In this document: piece by piece, positions 12,801 through 25,400 of the stretch
How positions within the stretch are numbered: the first letter of the stretch is position 1
How the letters are laid out: each line of letters starts with the position of its first letter
Assembly: GCA_024305405.1 (NCBI GenBank)
Contig: JAKNDB010000105.1
Coordinates: 124,001-188,000 of the forward strand
DNA from: Dirofilaria immitis
Taxonomy: Eukaryota; Nematoda; Chromadorea; Rhabditida; Onchocercidae
DNA: 64,000 nt
Direction: 5' to 3'
The notes under the pieces: model-generated
The model's input: the letters and a program-made list of their open reading frames with translations, nothing else
Told to the model about the DNA's origin: nothing
Database searches by the model: none
Translations under genes and position numbers: made by a program

Positions 12801-15605
12801 TTTAGTCATCATATTAAAGAGATCAAAAAGGCATCAAAAATCAATTTATTTCCTTCATATTTAAATTAATCAATATAATTTCAATAATTAGTAATTTTTA
12901 ATGTAATAATATTACTAGAATTTGGGAGATAATGATTCACTATGCTTGAAATCGTGCAGAAGGCTTCTTTACTCTCAAATTCTCTGATTCACTGAATATC
13001 GAGTTCAAATTTCAAATACTTTGTTCACAACGGCGTCCTTGGAAATCGGTAAATGAACAGTCACAATTCGGTCCTTCATTTGTGCTATAACAAATACCGC
13101 CGTTACGACAGAAATAATCGTCTTTACCAGCGATACTTGTTGGCTTACAATAATCATCGTCCGATTCTCTCATGCCAACACTTTCGATAAGTTGCGGTGA
13201 TGTAACACCTGAAAACTGATATATGACATCGATTTGGCCTGATAAGAAATTGAAAATTCCATAAATAAAAATGGAAAATGTAAACAAATGATGAGAAAAT
13301 TAAGTAAACGATATTACAAATAAGCAAGAAAGCAATAAACACCCTATAAATATTGAAGAAGTAAATAAGAAGTAAGTTGCGAGTATATTGTCAAATAAAT
13401 GAAATAGTTAAGACAATAACCGCAGAATAATTTTAAATGAGTAATTAAATCAAAAATTTAAAGAATAAACACATGAGTTATAAATGTGACCTTGTGGGTG
13501 CAATCTGTATAGTAAATTTTTACTTCACCGATAAATGGGATTGTATGCCGCTTCAAAGGTGAACTCATTGTTCCAAGCAAATAAGTATCCTTAAATTGAG
13601 TTATTCTTTTTAATTATTACAGAATAAAATTGAATCAGAAATTAGTATAACACTTATTTTCACTTCTTTTTATCATAATGATAATAAACTCACATAATTA
13701 ATTTTCAAAAAAATTCTTATAAAATTTCTAAAAAGTTGAAATAAAATTCAGCAAATTACCTTCGGAACACCTCCAATAAACATATCAGAATTTGTCTTCA
13801 AATCACCGAAAGCAAAATTATGTTGATTGAGAATTTTGAAAAGGATCGTATCATCTAATTGTAACTTTACATTTTCCCAGGCCTGAAATAAATTTTGAGC
13901 TATTATACGATAAATTATTGTCCAAATCTCTTGTTCTAAATAACTTCGAAATTATTTTTTCAGAGATATTTGGATAGCAAAAGTTTGTTTACGATTGCAA
14001 TAATATATTTCTTAAACAAAGAATAGTTTGATAGATTATTTGATGTTTTGAATTTTTAAGTACTTGAGAAATTTCAAAGCAAATTTAGTCAATCATGCTT
14101 CAGAACTAATCCGAAACCAAAGAATTTATGAAGTAGAAAAATTAGGACACTGATCAGCATTTGCAACAATTCGAGATTCCTATGCAGACCATGTCTTAAT
14201 ATACTAAATTTTATCGTTATTATTTAAGTTATCCATATAGTCGAATAATCTGTTACTTAATTTTTATAGTGTCAAAGCAAATGATCTCTCGCTATCATAT
14301 GAAAATAACCTGAAATAAAGTCAGTCGATGCCATCGATAATCGTTCACTTCTACGTCATTTAATCGCATCGTATTGACTGGTCTTTCCGATGATAAGTAA
14401 TTTGATTCATCACCTAATCTGTAAAATTTTCTCTTTCCTATCAGAAAAGCTTATAAATAGGAGTTTTGCAAAATCCAAGAAGATAAAAAAACTAAAATTA
14501 ATTTATTCATAATAAATGAGCAAAATGCAACAAATAAATAGCTGAACAAAATTACTTACAATGTTTACTTAAGAATAAGAAAGGTAAAAGACTGCTAATG
14601 AAATGAGTATGAAACAATTTGAAAAGATTCAAATAGGAAAGTTTTTCTGGTACAATTCAAGAAAATTTATGATCCATTGAACATTTAATCATATGAATCA
14701 TTAAGGATTAGAAGGGAAAATTACACTTTTTTTGGAAATAATCTCGTATCAAATGCAATAAATCAATTTCCAGAAGATCTCAATTAGTGAAAGCTCTTGA
14801 TATATCGAACATTTGTTTTATTATATGAGAAATATGATTGTTTAAATCATAATGATAATAATTTTATGGATCAAGTGATTATATTTATTTAATTTTGCAT
14901 ATTTGAGATGCAGCATTTAGAATAACTCAAACTTAACCTAATAGAAAAAGAGAAGAGCATATGATTTTCGATTTTCTAAATTAATATTAGCCGAATTTCT
15001 AGAAAATTGAAAAATATAGATATTCTTTAAAATTAATTATCCAAATCTTATCATACCGGAAGTCCAATTGTAATTTCTTGTCAGCTATTGTAAGAGAATA
15101 AAAATTTCCTTGAACACCACCATCATCGGTATATAGCAGCATTCCACTGTTTTGTTTCGTTCGAAAATCCAATGATAGTTGATTTTCAAATGTATGCACC
15201 CATTTGGGATACCTTTAATTAAAATACCCGCAGTTTTTTATTCTTACCAAGGGACTATAATCTTAAATTTAAGATGACTGAGAATAAAACTGAACATTAA
15301 GATTTCATCTTTTTTGAGCTTGAATGCAAAATTTACCTCGCATATGAACCAGGTGCTCCGGAAAGCAATATAGCATTTGACTCTTTTGTTAATAATATCA
15401 TCAGCAAAAACAACAGTTTCAGTAAGTTGAAATATTCATAACCGTATTGCCATAGCGAAGATTTCAAATGGTTAGTGTCAGCAGAAAGATTGAATTCAGA
15501 AAATTTCCAGAAATAATTTATGACTAAATTAGCTGTGCAATGAGCTAATTCTGTTTTCCGATTGCATTCTGTAGATGGTATAGCAACTGTCATGGAGGAT
15601 GACAA
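887..15605 (-). CDS. nrx-1: alpha-neurexin, synaptic adhesion receptor (C-terminus not in window)
   Basis: Alpha-neurexin is a presynaptic adhesion receptor. The exons read 5' to 3' on the minus strand are 15605-15337, 15212-15057, 14418-14310, 13882-13760, 13589-13529, 13238-13020, 12777-12617, 12424-12266, 10327-10173, 10092-9888, 9555-9401, 9189-9051, 8446-8252, 6927-6781, 6509-6280, 5646-5538, 5225-4979, 4540-4334, 3898-3793, 2978-2842, 2660-2546, 2236-2117, 1994-1817, 1510-1322 and 1063-887. They encode a hydrophobic leader, LNS1, EGF-A (six Cys, 13.1 kb), LNS2, LNS3, EGF-B (6.8 kb), LNS4, LNS5, EGF-C (2.2 kb) and LNS6, in the canonical order. Splice phases agree at nearly every junction. 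Motifs include PKW and IGGVPK in LNS1, ENFRGCLK in LNS2, WTANLRKGYIGCL in LNS3 and GTTYIF with RPST at the start of LNS6. Exons 10327-10173 and 2660-2546 each need one more base in an A/T run. The 1994-1817 to 1510-1322 junction is out of phase. No transmembrane or PDZ-binding tail exon was recognised in 1-886. The start codon is uncertain. Confidence 0.93.
6991..7015. repeat. (TA)n dinucleotide run
   Basis: About ten ta units stand in the neurexin intron between the exons at 8446-8252 and 6927-6781. Nothing else was recognised in 6928-8251. Confidence 0.85.
9790..9834. repeat. perfect 21-bp hairpin in a neurexin intron
   Basis: Bases 9790-9810 (aacgttgctatgatttcaaa followed by t) are exactly reverse-complementary to 9814-9834, with a three-base loop. 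The hairpin lies in the intron between the exons at 10092-9888 and 9555-9401 and contains no coding sequence. The loop is too short for a normal pre-microRNA. A recent foldback or palindromic insertion is more likely. Confidence 0.9.
11340..11411. repeat. (AAAC)n and (TA)n simple repeats
   Basis: A run of aaac/aaat tetranucleotides is followed by a short ca-rich stretch and then alternating ta. It lies in the long neurexin intron between the exons at 12424-12266 and 10327-10173. The rest of that intron (10328-12265) shows no recognisable exon or gene. Confidence 0.9.
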
Positions 15606-16436
15606 AAAAGAGGATGATAAAACGGTTGGTGATAATGGCTGAGGTGATAATGACGCCCCTTTAATTATCGAAGAGTTTGATATAAACCATTTTTTTGGTA
15701 TTTCTTTCGACTTTGCCTTGCTTTACAAGATAAGTTCAGAAGCGTAAAAGGACAGTTGTAATTTTTAGTTAGCATTTGAAATGATTCAGTAAATTCCGAG
15801 ACTGAATCCAAGTCATTAGAATATGAAGCAGTATTTGAAAAATTTATGAATAAACATATTCTAAAATTGCAATCTAAAACATCACTCGATCGCGGTTCAG
15901 CTTCTTTTAGCACTGATGGTTTCCTGGGACATAATTTTGAGCAATTAATATTTGCAGTATATTTGAAAAACAGTCAAGTACTGAGCTGAATTTTTTGATC
16001 AAAGCAAAATGACTAAACTTATGTTTTGGCCAATAATGCACCTTGCTACTTCTTTTTGCAAAAACTGACTTTCAGAAGTTTTTCCGGTTTGTCGCTCCAA
16101 GATATCAATATTGGCCTCTTTTGGTACAACGTATTTCCTTCATGGAACATTGATGAAGAAATATGTTTTGATATAAAAAAATATAGGAATGTTGAAACTT
16201 CATCATTACATAAGTTCATCACTTTAATGTTGGCGAATATAATCTGCAAATGCAGATAGATGGTATCTTCTATAGCAAATCCTTAATTCCTGATGGCAGT
16301 CTTTATTTCGTTTTAACTTGATATACTGAGAAATACCATACATTCTTTTAAAACAATCATTTCTTTTTCTAATGTGAAATCCAATAGTTTTGTTTTTCAC
16401 TGACTTCAGTTTTTGAGCATAGGAAGAAATTAACAA
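15606..16436 (-). other. possible frameshifted 5' extension of the neurexin gene
   Basis: Upstream of the neurexin leader exon the minus strand carries consecutive long open stretches in changing frames: roughly 16436-16224, 16249-16046, 16069-15900 and 15984-15665, and then the frame that runs into 15605. Two of the breaks close if single runs gain one base: the T run at 15690-15696 joins the 15.9 kb stretch to the leader frame, and the A run at 15966-15970 joins it to the next stretch. The encoded sequence is rich in Cys, Lys and Ser, and I do not recognise a domain. It could be an extended N-terminal or 5'-untranslated exon, or chance. The only in-frame Met codons near the leader are at 15605, 15593 and within the hydrophobic segment. 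Confidence 0.35.
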
Positions 16437-19400
16437 ACGAAGTAAATATTCGAATTAACTAATTAAAAATTTTCCAGGTATTATTATAGCAAATCAACTT
16501 TGAATCAGAAATAAATCGGAGAGCGATCCGATCATTAATTATGCGTTATCGTCTTTTGATCATCATGTAATGATATGAATGAAAAAGTGATAAGGCAATT
16601 CCTCGACGTCTGATACTGAAAATTTAATTTTCAACAAAATCAATTTTTAATAACAGCAAAATCATTAGCTGAATTAAAAAAGGTAAAAGTATCGATCATT
16701 TCATTTTTCGTTTTCGCTCTTCTATTGAATATTATATTGTTTTTATGAGAATACTGTACTTAAATAGATACACAATGAATTGAAATTTTGAACTTTTAAT
16801 ACTATTTTACAGGTATATCAAGAATTTCAAGCATTTTATGCCTTCTAATTTAAGACCTTTGACCTCTGCCAAGTGATTGATTATATATTTTCATCCAAAG
16901 TATTCAGGATATATTATTCAAACAAAAATAGCAATTTCATTTCTAGTGAAAGTGAAAGACAATGAAAGAATAAATTAAAATAAATTTGAGGTTGAAAAAG
17001 GTATAGTACAGCATAACTAATTTTGAAGGAAGAAATAAGTGAAAATTATCCTTTCGTTTTTTAAAAATCTAATGACAGTGAATGGGACAAGAAAAGTGAT
17101 AGTAAAATAATAATTAATAAGCAAAGACAATAACAAATGAAAGAATATATCAAACTGCCAACATTTAACCAACCGCAATTTCTCACTTACAAATCTTTTA
17201 TTTATATAATGGACAATTTCCGCCTTATATATCAGTTATAAGCTCATTGAATGTCTCAAACGGATAAGTTAATCAACATGTCTTTTTATCAAGAAAAATA
17301 TTTGATTGGAATAATAATAATAATATATAGCAAAATAGAAAAATTTCGGCAGTATGCTTTATGAACAATTTTATTGCTATTAACTGATTTAATACTATCT
17401 GAATATCATAAATCCAAAAGGATATTTAAATTATGATCTTTTCTGTTGCAAAATATTTCAAGTTATTATCTTTATATAATAAAATATTCCATACATAGGG
17501 ATTCAGAAGCCATTTTACAAAATTATTTTTTACTTAATGAAGAAAAATTAAGCGAATCAATTATCTGACTGAAATTATATTGTAGAACGTAACAGTGCGA
17601 GATTTTCTAACTTTAATGATAAAAAAATTCAACTTTATAAGAAGTGAGTGATTTTTAATTGAATGATTCTGGAATTCAATTCAAAAAATAAACAAACAAG
17701 GTAGGAAAGCTATAAAATAGCTGTGATAGTAATACTTATTAAAAAACCTAAAATATACCTATGTAGTAAGGCCTACTTTTTTTCAGATTATTAACTGGTT
17801 TTATGTCAGTTTTCGTCTTTCCAAATAATTGTATGGCTAGTCGTCGCTGTTTGAAGATTTTAAAATTCTCAACCATTTTTGACAATATGGAAGATCAAAT
17901 AATTACTTAGAAATAATTACTTGAAAAATCAACCCAAAGAAGGAAGGAAGAAAACTGCCACAAAATAATTAGGGTTCATTTTTTAATGCTTATTAATTTG
18001 CTTATTGCAATTGGACAGTTTCATTTGGAAGTAACATATTTCAATAAAAGCAATTTCTATTCATCGATGTCAAAATTTTTTAAATTTTCCAATTCCCTGA
18101 AATTTCTGATTCCCGAAAATAGTCGTAAAGAATGATAAATTTGAGTGAGAATACTGCTGACTCTTTCGCAGCTCTATCGATGTAACATTAGTTGAAAAAT
18201 TATCTTTTCATTGACGGGTTGTTGTTCTTGAAACATCCTCGCCAGATTTCCATTCTGGCAACTAAATAATACAACTGACCACTTCAACTTAGCTTCGCTT
18301 GAACGCCTTCTAGTACTATTTAGAAAGTGGAAAATTAAAAGGCATGGCAAAGACTTCAGATTACAGCAATGGACAATAAGTAAACAACATAAAAATGTCT
18401 CATTATTAATAATAGTGAATTACAGCATAGGTTTGACATTATCGATTTCGATTATTACAATTTTTAAAAAAAGAAATTATGAATAAAATATGGTAGGATT
18501 TTTTAATACTTTTTTCCACGTTTTGGTTTAGCTTGGTTCAATCTTATCATATTCCTTTATTTAAAATATCTTTCAAGCATATAAATCGAACGACATGGAA
18601 CATTCTGCTATTCATTTTTGGCAATTCAGCTAATAAATGCATGATGAAATAAAATGAATAAACAACAACCGTAGATTGTTGGGATGAGCAGCTGAAGAAG
18701 AAAAGGATAAAAAGATGATCCAAATAAAAAATAACGATTACTTGGATTTTGAAAATTTTCACATATTTATTTATTAATCCTTCAAATAAACAACGAAATT
18801 TCCAGAGAAGATCGTCCGTTCAGAAGACATCTATTTCATATCACAATTCATTGTGACAGCTTCAGATGAATGCCTACATTTAATTTAACTATCATGATAA
18901 AAGAAATGTTAAAATAAAATCAAAATTACATTTATTTTCAAATTTGAAACTTTGTTAGTTTCAAAAATAAAAAGAAAATGTTGATCAGTTTGTCTTTGGA
19001 AGCTAATAATATAATCGAAAGATGGTGACGATGCCAAATATTAACATGGAATTCGCATATCTTCAATCATATCGCACGAATTCTCAATTACGTCAATTGA
19101 ATCTGATGCATTACGTAATTAAATATTTACTGCCCCTAATGGATTTAAATCAGCTTAGCTCCTCATATCTACTAGAATGGTAATTAGAGAGTCACAGGAA
19201 AAATTTGTTGCATTTTTTCTTTATTCCGAAACTATCAGAAAATTATTTGGCTATCATTGACAACATCTTCTCCTTTGATATTTGTGAATCAAGAAAATTT
19301 GATGCATAGATATTTCAGATTTTTCATAATCTATTCTATAAATATCGGCATTTCTGTTATACATTATGCTTATAGATCGATATCGGTAATGGCATTTACG

Positions 19401-22400
19401 CTTCTTTGTAAATTTTCATGAAGTGTTTTATGTTTTAAAACAAAAAAGAAAGTGTCATAAAAAACATATACAGTATGCAATAAAATTTAAACAAGTTCGA
19501 GATGATAATATGAGAGTGTGGATGAATTTAAGAAAAAAATATTTTCCAAAAGTATTTTCTTCTATCTTAAACAACTTCAATTATCTTTAGGTAAAATCGA
19601 AATATACAGACAGACAGAATCATTTTATCTTAAAATTTTTGCAAATAATATGAGTTGTGAGAAGAAATGCAGTGAATTTGCATTTAAAATTATCCACATT
19701 TAATGACCTAGTAGGGTAATCGCAACTTTTGAATTGTCGAAATCGTATAAAATTTTCATTATCCGACGTGAATTTCTATCTGAACCATCATCCAAATCAA
19801 ACATTGAATTCCCGAAATCGTATAAAATTTTTGATAAATGAAGGAACAGAATCTAACTAATGGAAAGAAAAATCGACTAAAAAACATTGCATAACATTGG
19901 CTTTAGCTTGCCGATAAATATTTTATATGTGAGCTAAACATTTCTAGCCAATATTAATGTTCAAATTGAGATATATTAATAGCCAAACAAATAGCTTAAA
20001 ACAATGGTAAATTAGTTGGAATCAATTAAATATTCTAGAAAGGCTTCTAAAATGGCTAAAGATGACATTCTTCGCTTCATCCAGTAAGTCTTTCTCAGCC
20101 AAATTTAATTGGTGCAGAAAATAGAAATAAATTTTAAAATTACTGCACACCGATGAATATTTTTTCTTATTATTTTGGATCAGATTGAAGCAGCAAGAGA
20201 AATAAAAATATATAAAGTATTTAACATATGAAGCCGTCAAATTTAACCATGAAATTTTAAAACCGAAATCGCAGAAAATATTAGAACTTCATTAAAATTA
20301 TATTACATATGATGAATGCGTCTTGGGAATATTAAAAGAAATATTACGAAAAGAAAAATGATATAAAAATAAACTTTAAAAGTATACTTTATGTTGATAC
20401 AGATAAAATCAACAAATTTCAAAGTTACGTATATGAATCTGATTTCCAATACAGCGATTTAGGATGTTTCGCCGCTATATGTGAAACAAAAAGTCCCAAT
20501 GGGATTTCATCTATAAACAAATTTACTTGAATTGCGACTCTTGTTTGGATTGAAGCTTTAGGCCTATTTAAACTTCAATGTTTGGTCTAAATGTCAGTAT
20601 GATAAGAAGGAAGAAGTTATCTTTTGGGACGAGTATCCGATTAAACATATGCGAAATTGCTAGAAAATATTATTGCGATACGTCATTGATGCTTATGCTT
20701 CGATATGAATTTGCAATAAATGTTTTTAGAAATTTAATGAAATTATGATTCATAGCACTTTGATAAAATGCATTCTTTTAGACATTGATAAATGATAATT
20801 TCCCCACTGTCAAGGTCAACAAATAGTTTACTTATTTTGAAAAAGAAATAATGATAGTACGATAATACTATTGTGATAGTACGATAATATCGTTCATTGT
20901 ATAAATAGAAAATATAACAGAAGAAATTAAAAATTGCTTATTATCCAAAAAGCCTGGATTACCTGAGATTACTTTTAGTAATCGAGAGATTGATTTTTTT
21001 AAATTATCTTAAAATATTTCAGTGGTTAAATCAGATCTCACTAAATCAGGCAATGAAAATTTTTTCGTTTTCTTTCCATCGTTTTTCAATATTAGAACTA
21101 CTGACTCTAACATATTGTACGTAAAGAGCAAAAATCACACACTGATACCTTATTTCAAGTTAAAGATATTCAATACATTAATTACAGGTGTGAATTCACT
21201 AAAATAGTCAAATATATGCACGAAGAAATTATAAATTTAATGAAAATTCGTTTATAAAAATAAGAAAATTTTGCCATTGAAAGATTGTTTATATTCTTGA
21301 AACTTTAAATATAATATAAAATGAATGTTAAAAAGAAAGCAAATTACGAAAAAAAAGAAAAGAGGAATATCATTTATGCAAAGAAAAAATATTGCTATTG
21401 GCAGCCGGGCGAATTTACCTATTCATTACAAAAGATATTTTATAAAAAATTCATAAAGTTTGGTCTTAACTGAGCATTGCTAATTATATTTCGACGATTT
21501 GAATGTTCTTTTCTATCTTTCGCGTGACTTACTATGATTTCATCATGTCTGTAAAACTGCTCCGTACATATTTAAAATCTCGTCAAAATTTAAACATTTA
21601 TTAAAAAATCATTTCAAACTGTAGCTGAAAATGAGAAAGAAAAAATTTAAAATGTAAAAAAGAAGAGGAAAATATTCGAAATGAAAATAAAAATAAAATT
21701 ATACATTGCGAATCAATTGGCATAGCACAATTTAGAAATAAATGTGAATTTGAAAGATAAATTATAATGTAAATTGTAAGGCAAAAATAATATGAATTAT
21801 ATTTATATGAAATTTCCACATGCTATTATTGAACTATCAACGAAATTTTAAATTTTAATTTAACCTCATGAAAAATATGTTTAATATTACAATTGTGATA
21901 CGGCATGATCTTCATATTTCTCTAGCAACTAATAATGTCTAATTACGATATTTGTTTTAATTAATGATGTGAAATCTAATTTACAAACATTTTTGGAGCT
22001 AAACTTTCATATAGGACTAAAATTATAATTCATTTAAGCGCAATTTATCAATTACAGTAATTTGCAAATGATATAATTGAAGGAAGGAGATTGATATGAT
22101 AAACATCAATATATGAATATATTGTACTTTGAATAATGAAAGCCGAAAACATTAGTTAATAGATGAAGAGATAAAATTGCATGAAAATATACAGAGAAGA
22201 ATAACAATTTGTCAGTGCTGAGATTGAAAAGAGACAAGAAAATTTACATGACGATTTCATAATGATTGGCCATAAATCGTTCTTTATTCAATGGCCTAAT
22301 ATGCCTGCACTATTGACTCTAACAATTTCATTACATTCGACATGCTATAGAGATATATTATGGAAGATAAGAACTTTTTATCTATTGTCGTTAATTGAAG

Positions 22401-25400
22401 CGATTGATTGCACGATCAAAATTTGCCATAAATGGGTTAGCTAAGCTTTTAGTCTATTCGAAAAATTTCTCTTAATAGACTAGTTAGAAAGGATCTCCAA
22501 GGTAATATTAAATGATTTGTCTCATTCAAAGCTGACAGATTTTATTTCAATAAACCCTTCTGATCTTTTCCGAATTGAAATATGCAAATAAATCATTATT
22601 GCATAGATCATACATACTGACAGGATATGCTTAATCGAGAAATCTTCAACATTATTGAATAAGATTTAACATAAGCCTCTTCATAATATTTTATTGTGAT
22701 GCATTCAACAACTTCATTACTCTTGATGTTAAAATTCTGTTTTATTCAAAGCGGTGGGAAGTTTACCGAAGATTCTGAAGATTCTAAACATCAATGCATC
22801 ATTGCTTCTCTGAAAAGCAATAAGCAATAAATTAAATGGGTAAGCATTAATTCGCTAAAAATATAAATTCCCGTGGTAACTATAATGCCAATGCATAACG
22901 AAAGAAACTATTGGATATGATAAAAAGGGTATCCAATTACTGCTAATAGAAAGAAATAGTCGAAAAAGGATTCATCATATCGGTAAATATTAGCATGCAA
23001 ATAATAATTAATCACTAATTAAGAAAATGAATAAATAATAAGTAAATGAATTAATCGATATTAATTCGTGTGAAAATATCTAGTTATGGAGTCATCTAGA
23101 AAATCAATTGCAGAATCGGATTTTCTCGAAAAAATAGCTCACATGTTCTTTTAACTCTTTTGATGAACAGTAGTGATTGAACAAAATGAAGTAGGAAATT
23201 TAAAAATTTTGAAATGCTGCAAGTTCTACATAACTTTACAATTTTGTAAAGTTATCAGTTGAAGTTAGAATAAAATTAGAAGAGATCGTTCCAACCTTTT
23301 ATATCTTTATTTATGTAAATTCTCGAAAATCTTTTTACGCATCATTCACTATAGAAGACGCTTTTACTGCTGTCGTTGACGAGAGAATTTCCAGTCATTT
23401 GAGTTAAATAAAATTATGGTAAGGCAAAAATTTACTTCTTTTTCTAATTTTTATTTATTTTAAACGATCGCCAATAGATCAACGATGAGAAAAAAATTTG
23501 CATGAAAATTTGCACGAAAGGTTGTCGCTCAAAATTACTATCAGACTCAATAGCAAAGTAGTATACCAAATTTAGAATCAAATCTGATGATAAAAATTTT
23601 TATCTAATTATCTCTTCCTTCTGTGCTATCCTTCATCTCGCGATATTTTCAGAGTGCTGACCGATAAAAGCTTTATATCGATGGTGGAATAGGTCGTCGT
23701 TTTGATTCATCTTTTACGTCCAGAGAAACGAGTATATGATTCGGAATGCTTTTCGAAGTGATATTAATTCTTGCATATTTCAATGTAATAATACTGATGG
23801 TTAAAATATTTTCCTTAATCCATTTTAGCTAATCTATGATTGATACATTTATCATAAATTTCAAAGTTTTAACAAATCATAATCAAAGTTGAGCTAATGT
23901 TACTCATTTGGAAGAGTTTAATGATTTGCGATATAATATTTCATTAATCTTTTCCACTTAATCCATTGTAATTCAAAGAAGCAAAAAGGATTTAAAAAGA
24001 TCAAAAGCAACCTGAAATAATGCATAAAATTATGCTCATTAGATGCCAAATTTTGAAGAAATTCAACCTTTAACCATTCAATGAGATGATAAATGATAAT
24101 TGAAATTGATAAAATTGCCAGTGATTATATTTGCTTAGAAAGACATTAAAATTCCTATAATGATATTGGAGCAAATAAAAAAAGTGTTTATTTATTCTGT
24201 TGTCCCATTTAAGGCTTATATAAATTCAAATAATATTTCTCATTTCCTTATTTCCTTTCCATTCATTTTCCTGTCGTTTTAATGCTTTTTTAGAGCTTTT
24301 CAAAACTATATTAATAACGTTTTTTGGCAACAAAAATTTTTATATTTAAATAGCTAAAACAAAAAGTTTGAAAGATACGCATACTTTCTTATCACTTCTT
24401 TATAAAAGCGCAAATTATCAAGCCCGGATACAATTTATCAATCAAATCATTTATACATTCATCCATTAGCTAGAATTAGAATACCTGGCATGTATCCAAA
24501 AAAATTGGATTATTTTCTAGTAAGCGTCAATAATACAATCAGTTATCAAATAATAATAATATTCTTTTGAAAATGGTATGAGTTCTAGAAATAGAAAACA
24601 AAAGGTTTATGCAAGGTACTATCACTTTATGAAAATGCTCCGTTATAATTTTTTTGCATCAAATGACCTGATTTCCATATTAAATCATTCCGCTCTTTCC
24701 GACTTTTCCGATTTTTAGTACTAAAGATAAACAATCAAATATAGAAATTAAATTGGAAACTGAATTTCACTCTTTGAAGTTTGTACAAAAACCACCGAAA
24801 AAAAGAAGTAACGTAAAATATATTTGTGAAAGATGCGCGCATCACTTTCCTGGAAAACTAAACTTGCAAATTGTTTTCTTCTTTCCTCTCTCCCTTTCTC
24901 TCGCCCTCTTTCTCTCTTTCGTCAATTTTCGAGATGTAAATTTTATGCATCAGTGATGTATGATAATTTAATAGAGGGAAGGAGAAGTACTCATTCTAAG
25001 CAGAGGTTCATGTCAAGCTGTCCTCTTCATCTGTTGCATCCAAACTTTGATAGAAAACTTTGTCTGCTTCTTCATCACTAAGAATATCCAAAAAATTGAA
25101 GAATGGAGAGGGATTCAGTTGACTATGGTTTAGTTAATGAGGTTACTTGCCGCTGTGAATTGTTAAGCTGCTGATGGTGAAAGATGATGAAGAGGATACT
25201 AATGAAGCCTAGGCTCCAGACGTACTATTCAGACTTATCTTAAAATGTACTTGCGCTTTTCAAGGCACAGCAAATGATTATTATATGCATATATTGAGAG
25301 AAAAGGGTCCAAGAACGAATGATTAGCCTATGTTGTCATATTTAGTACCGGAAAATATCTATCAAATCACCAACTAAAAGAAAATAAATTTGCCTTTCTT

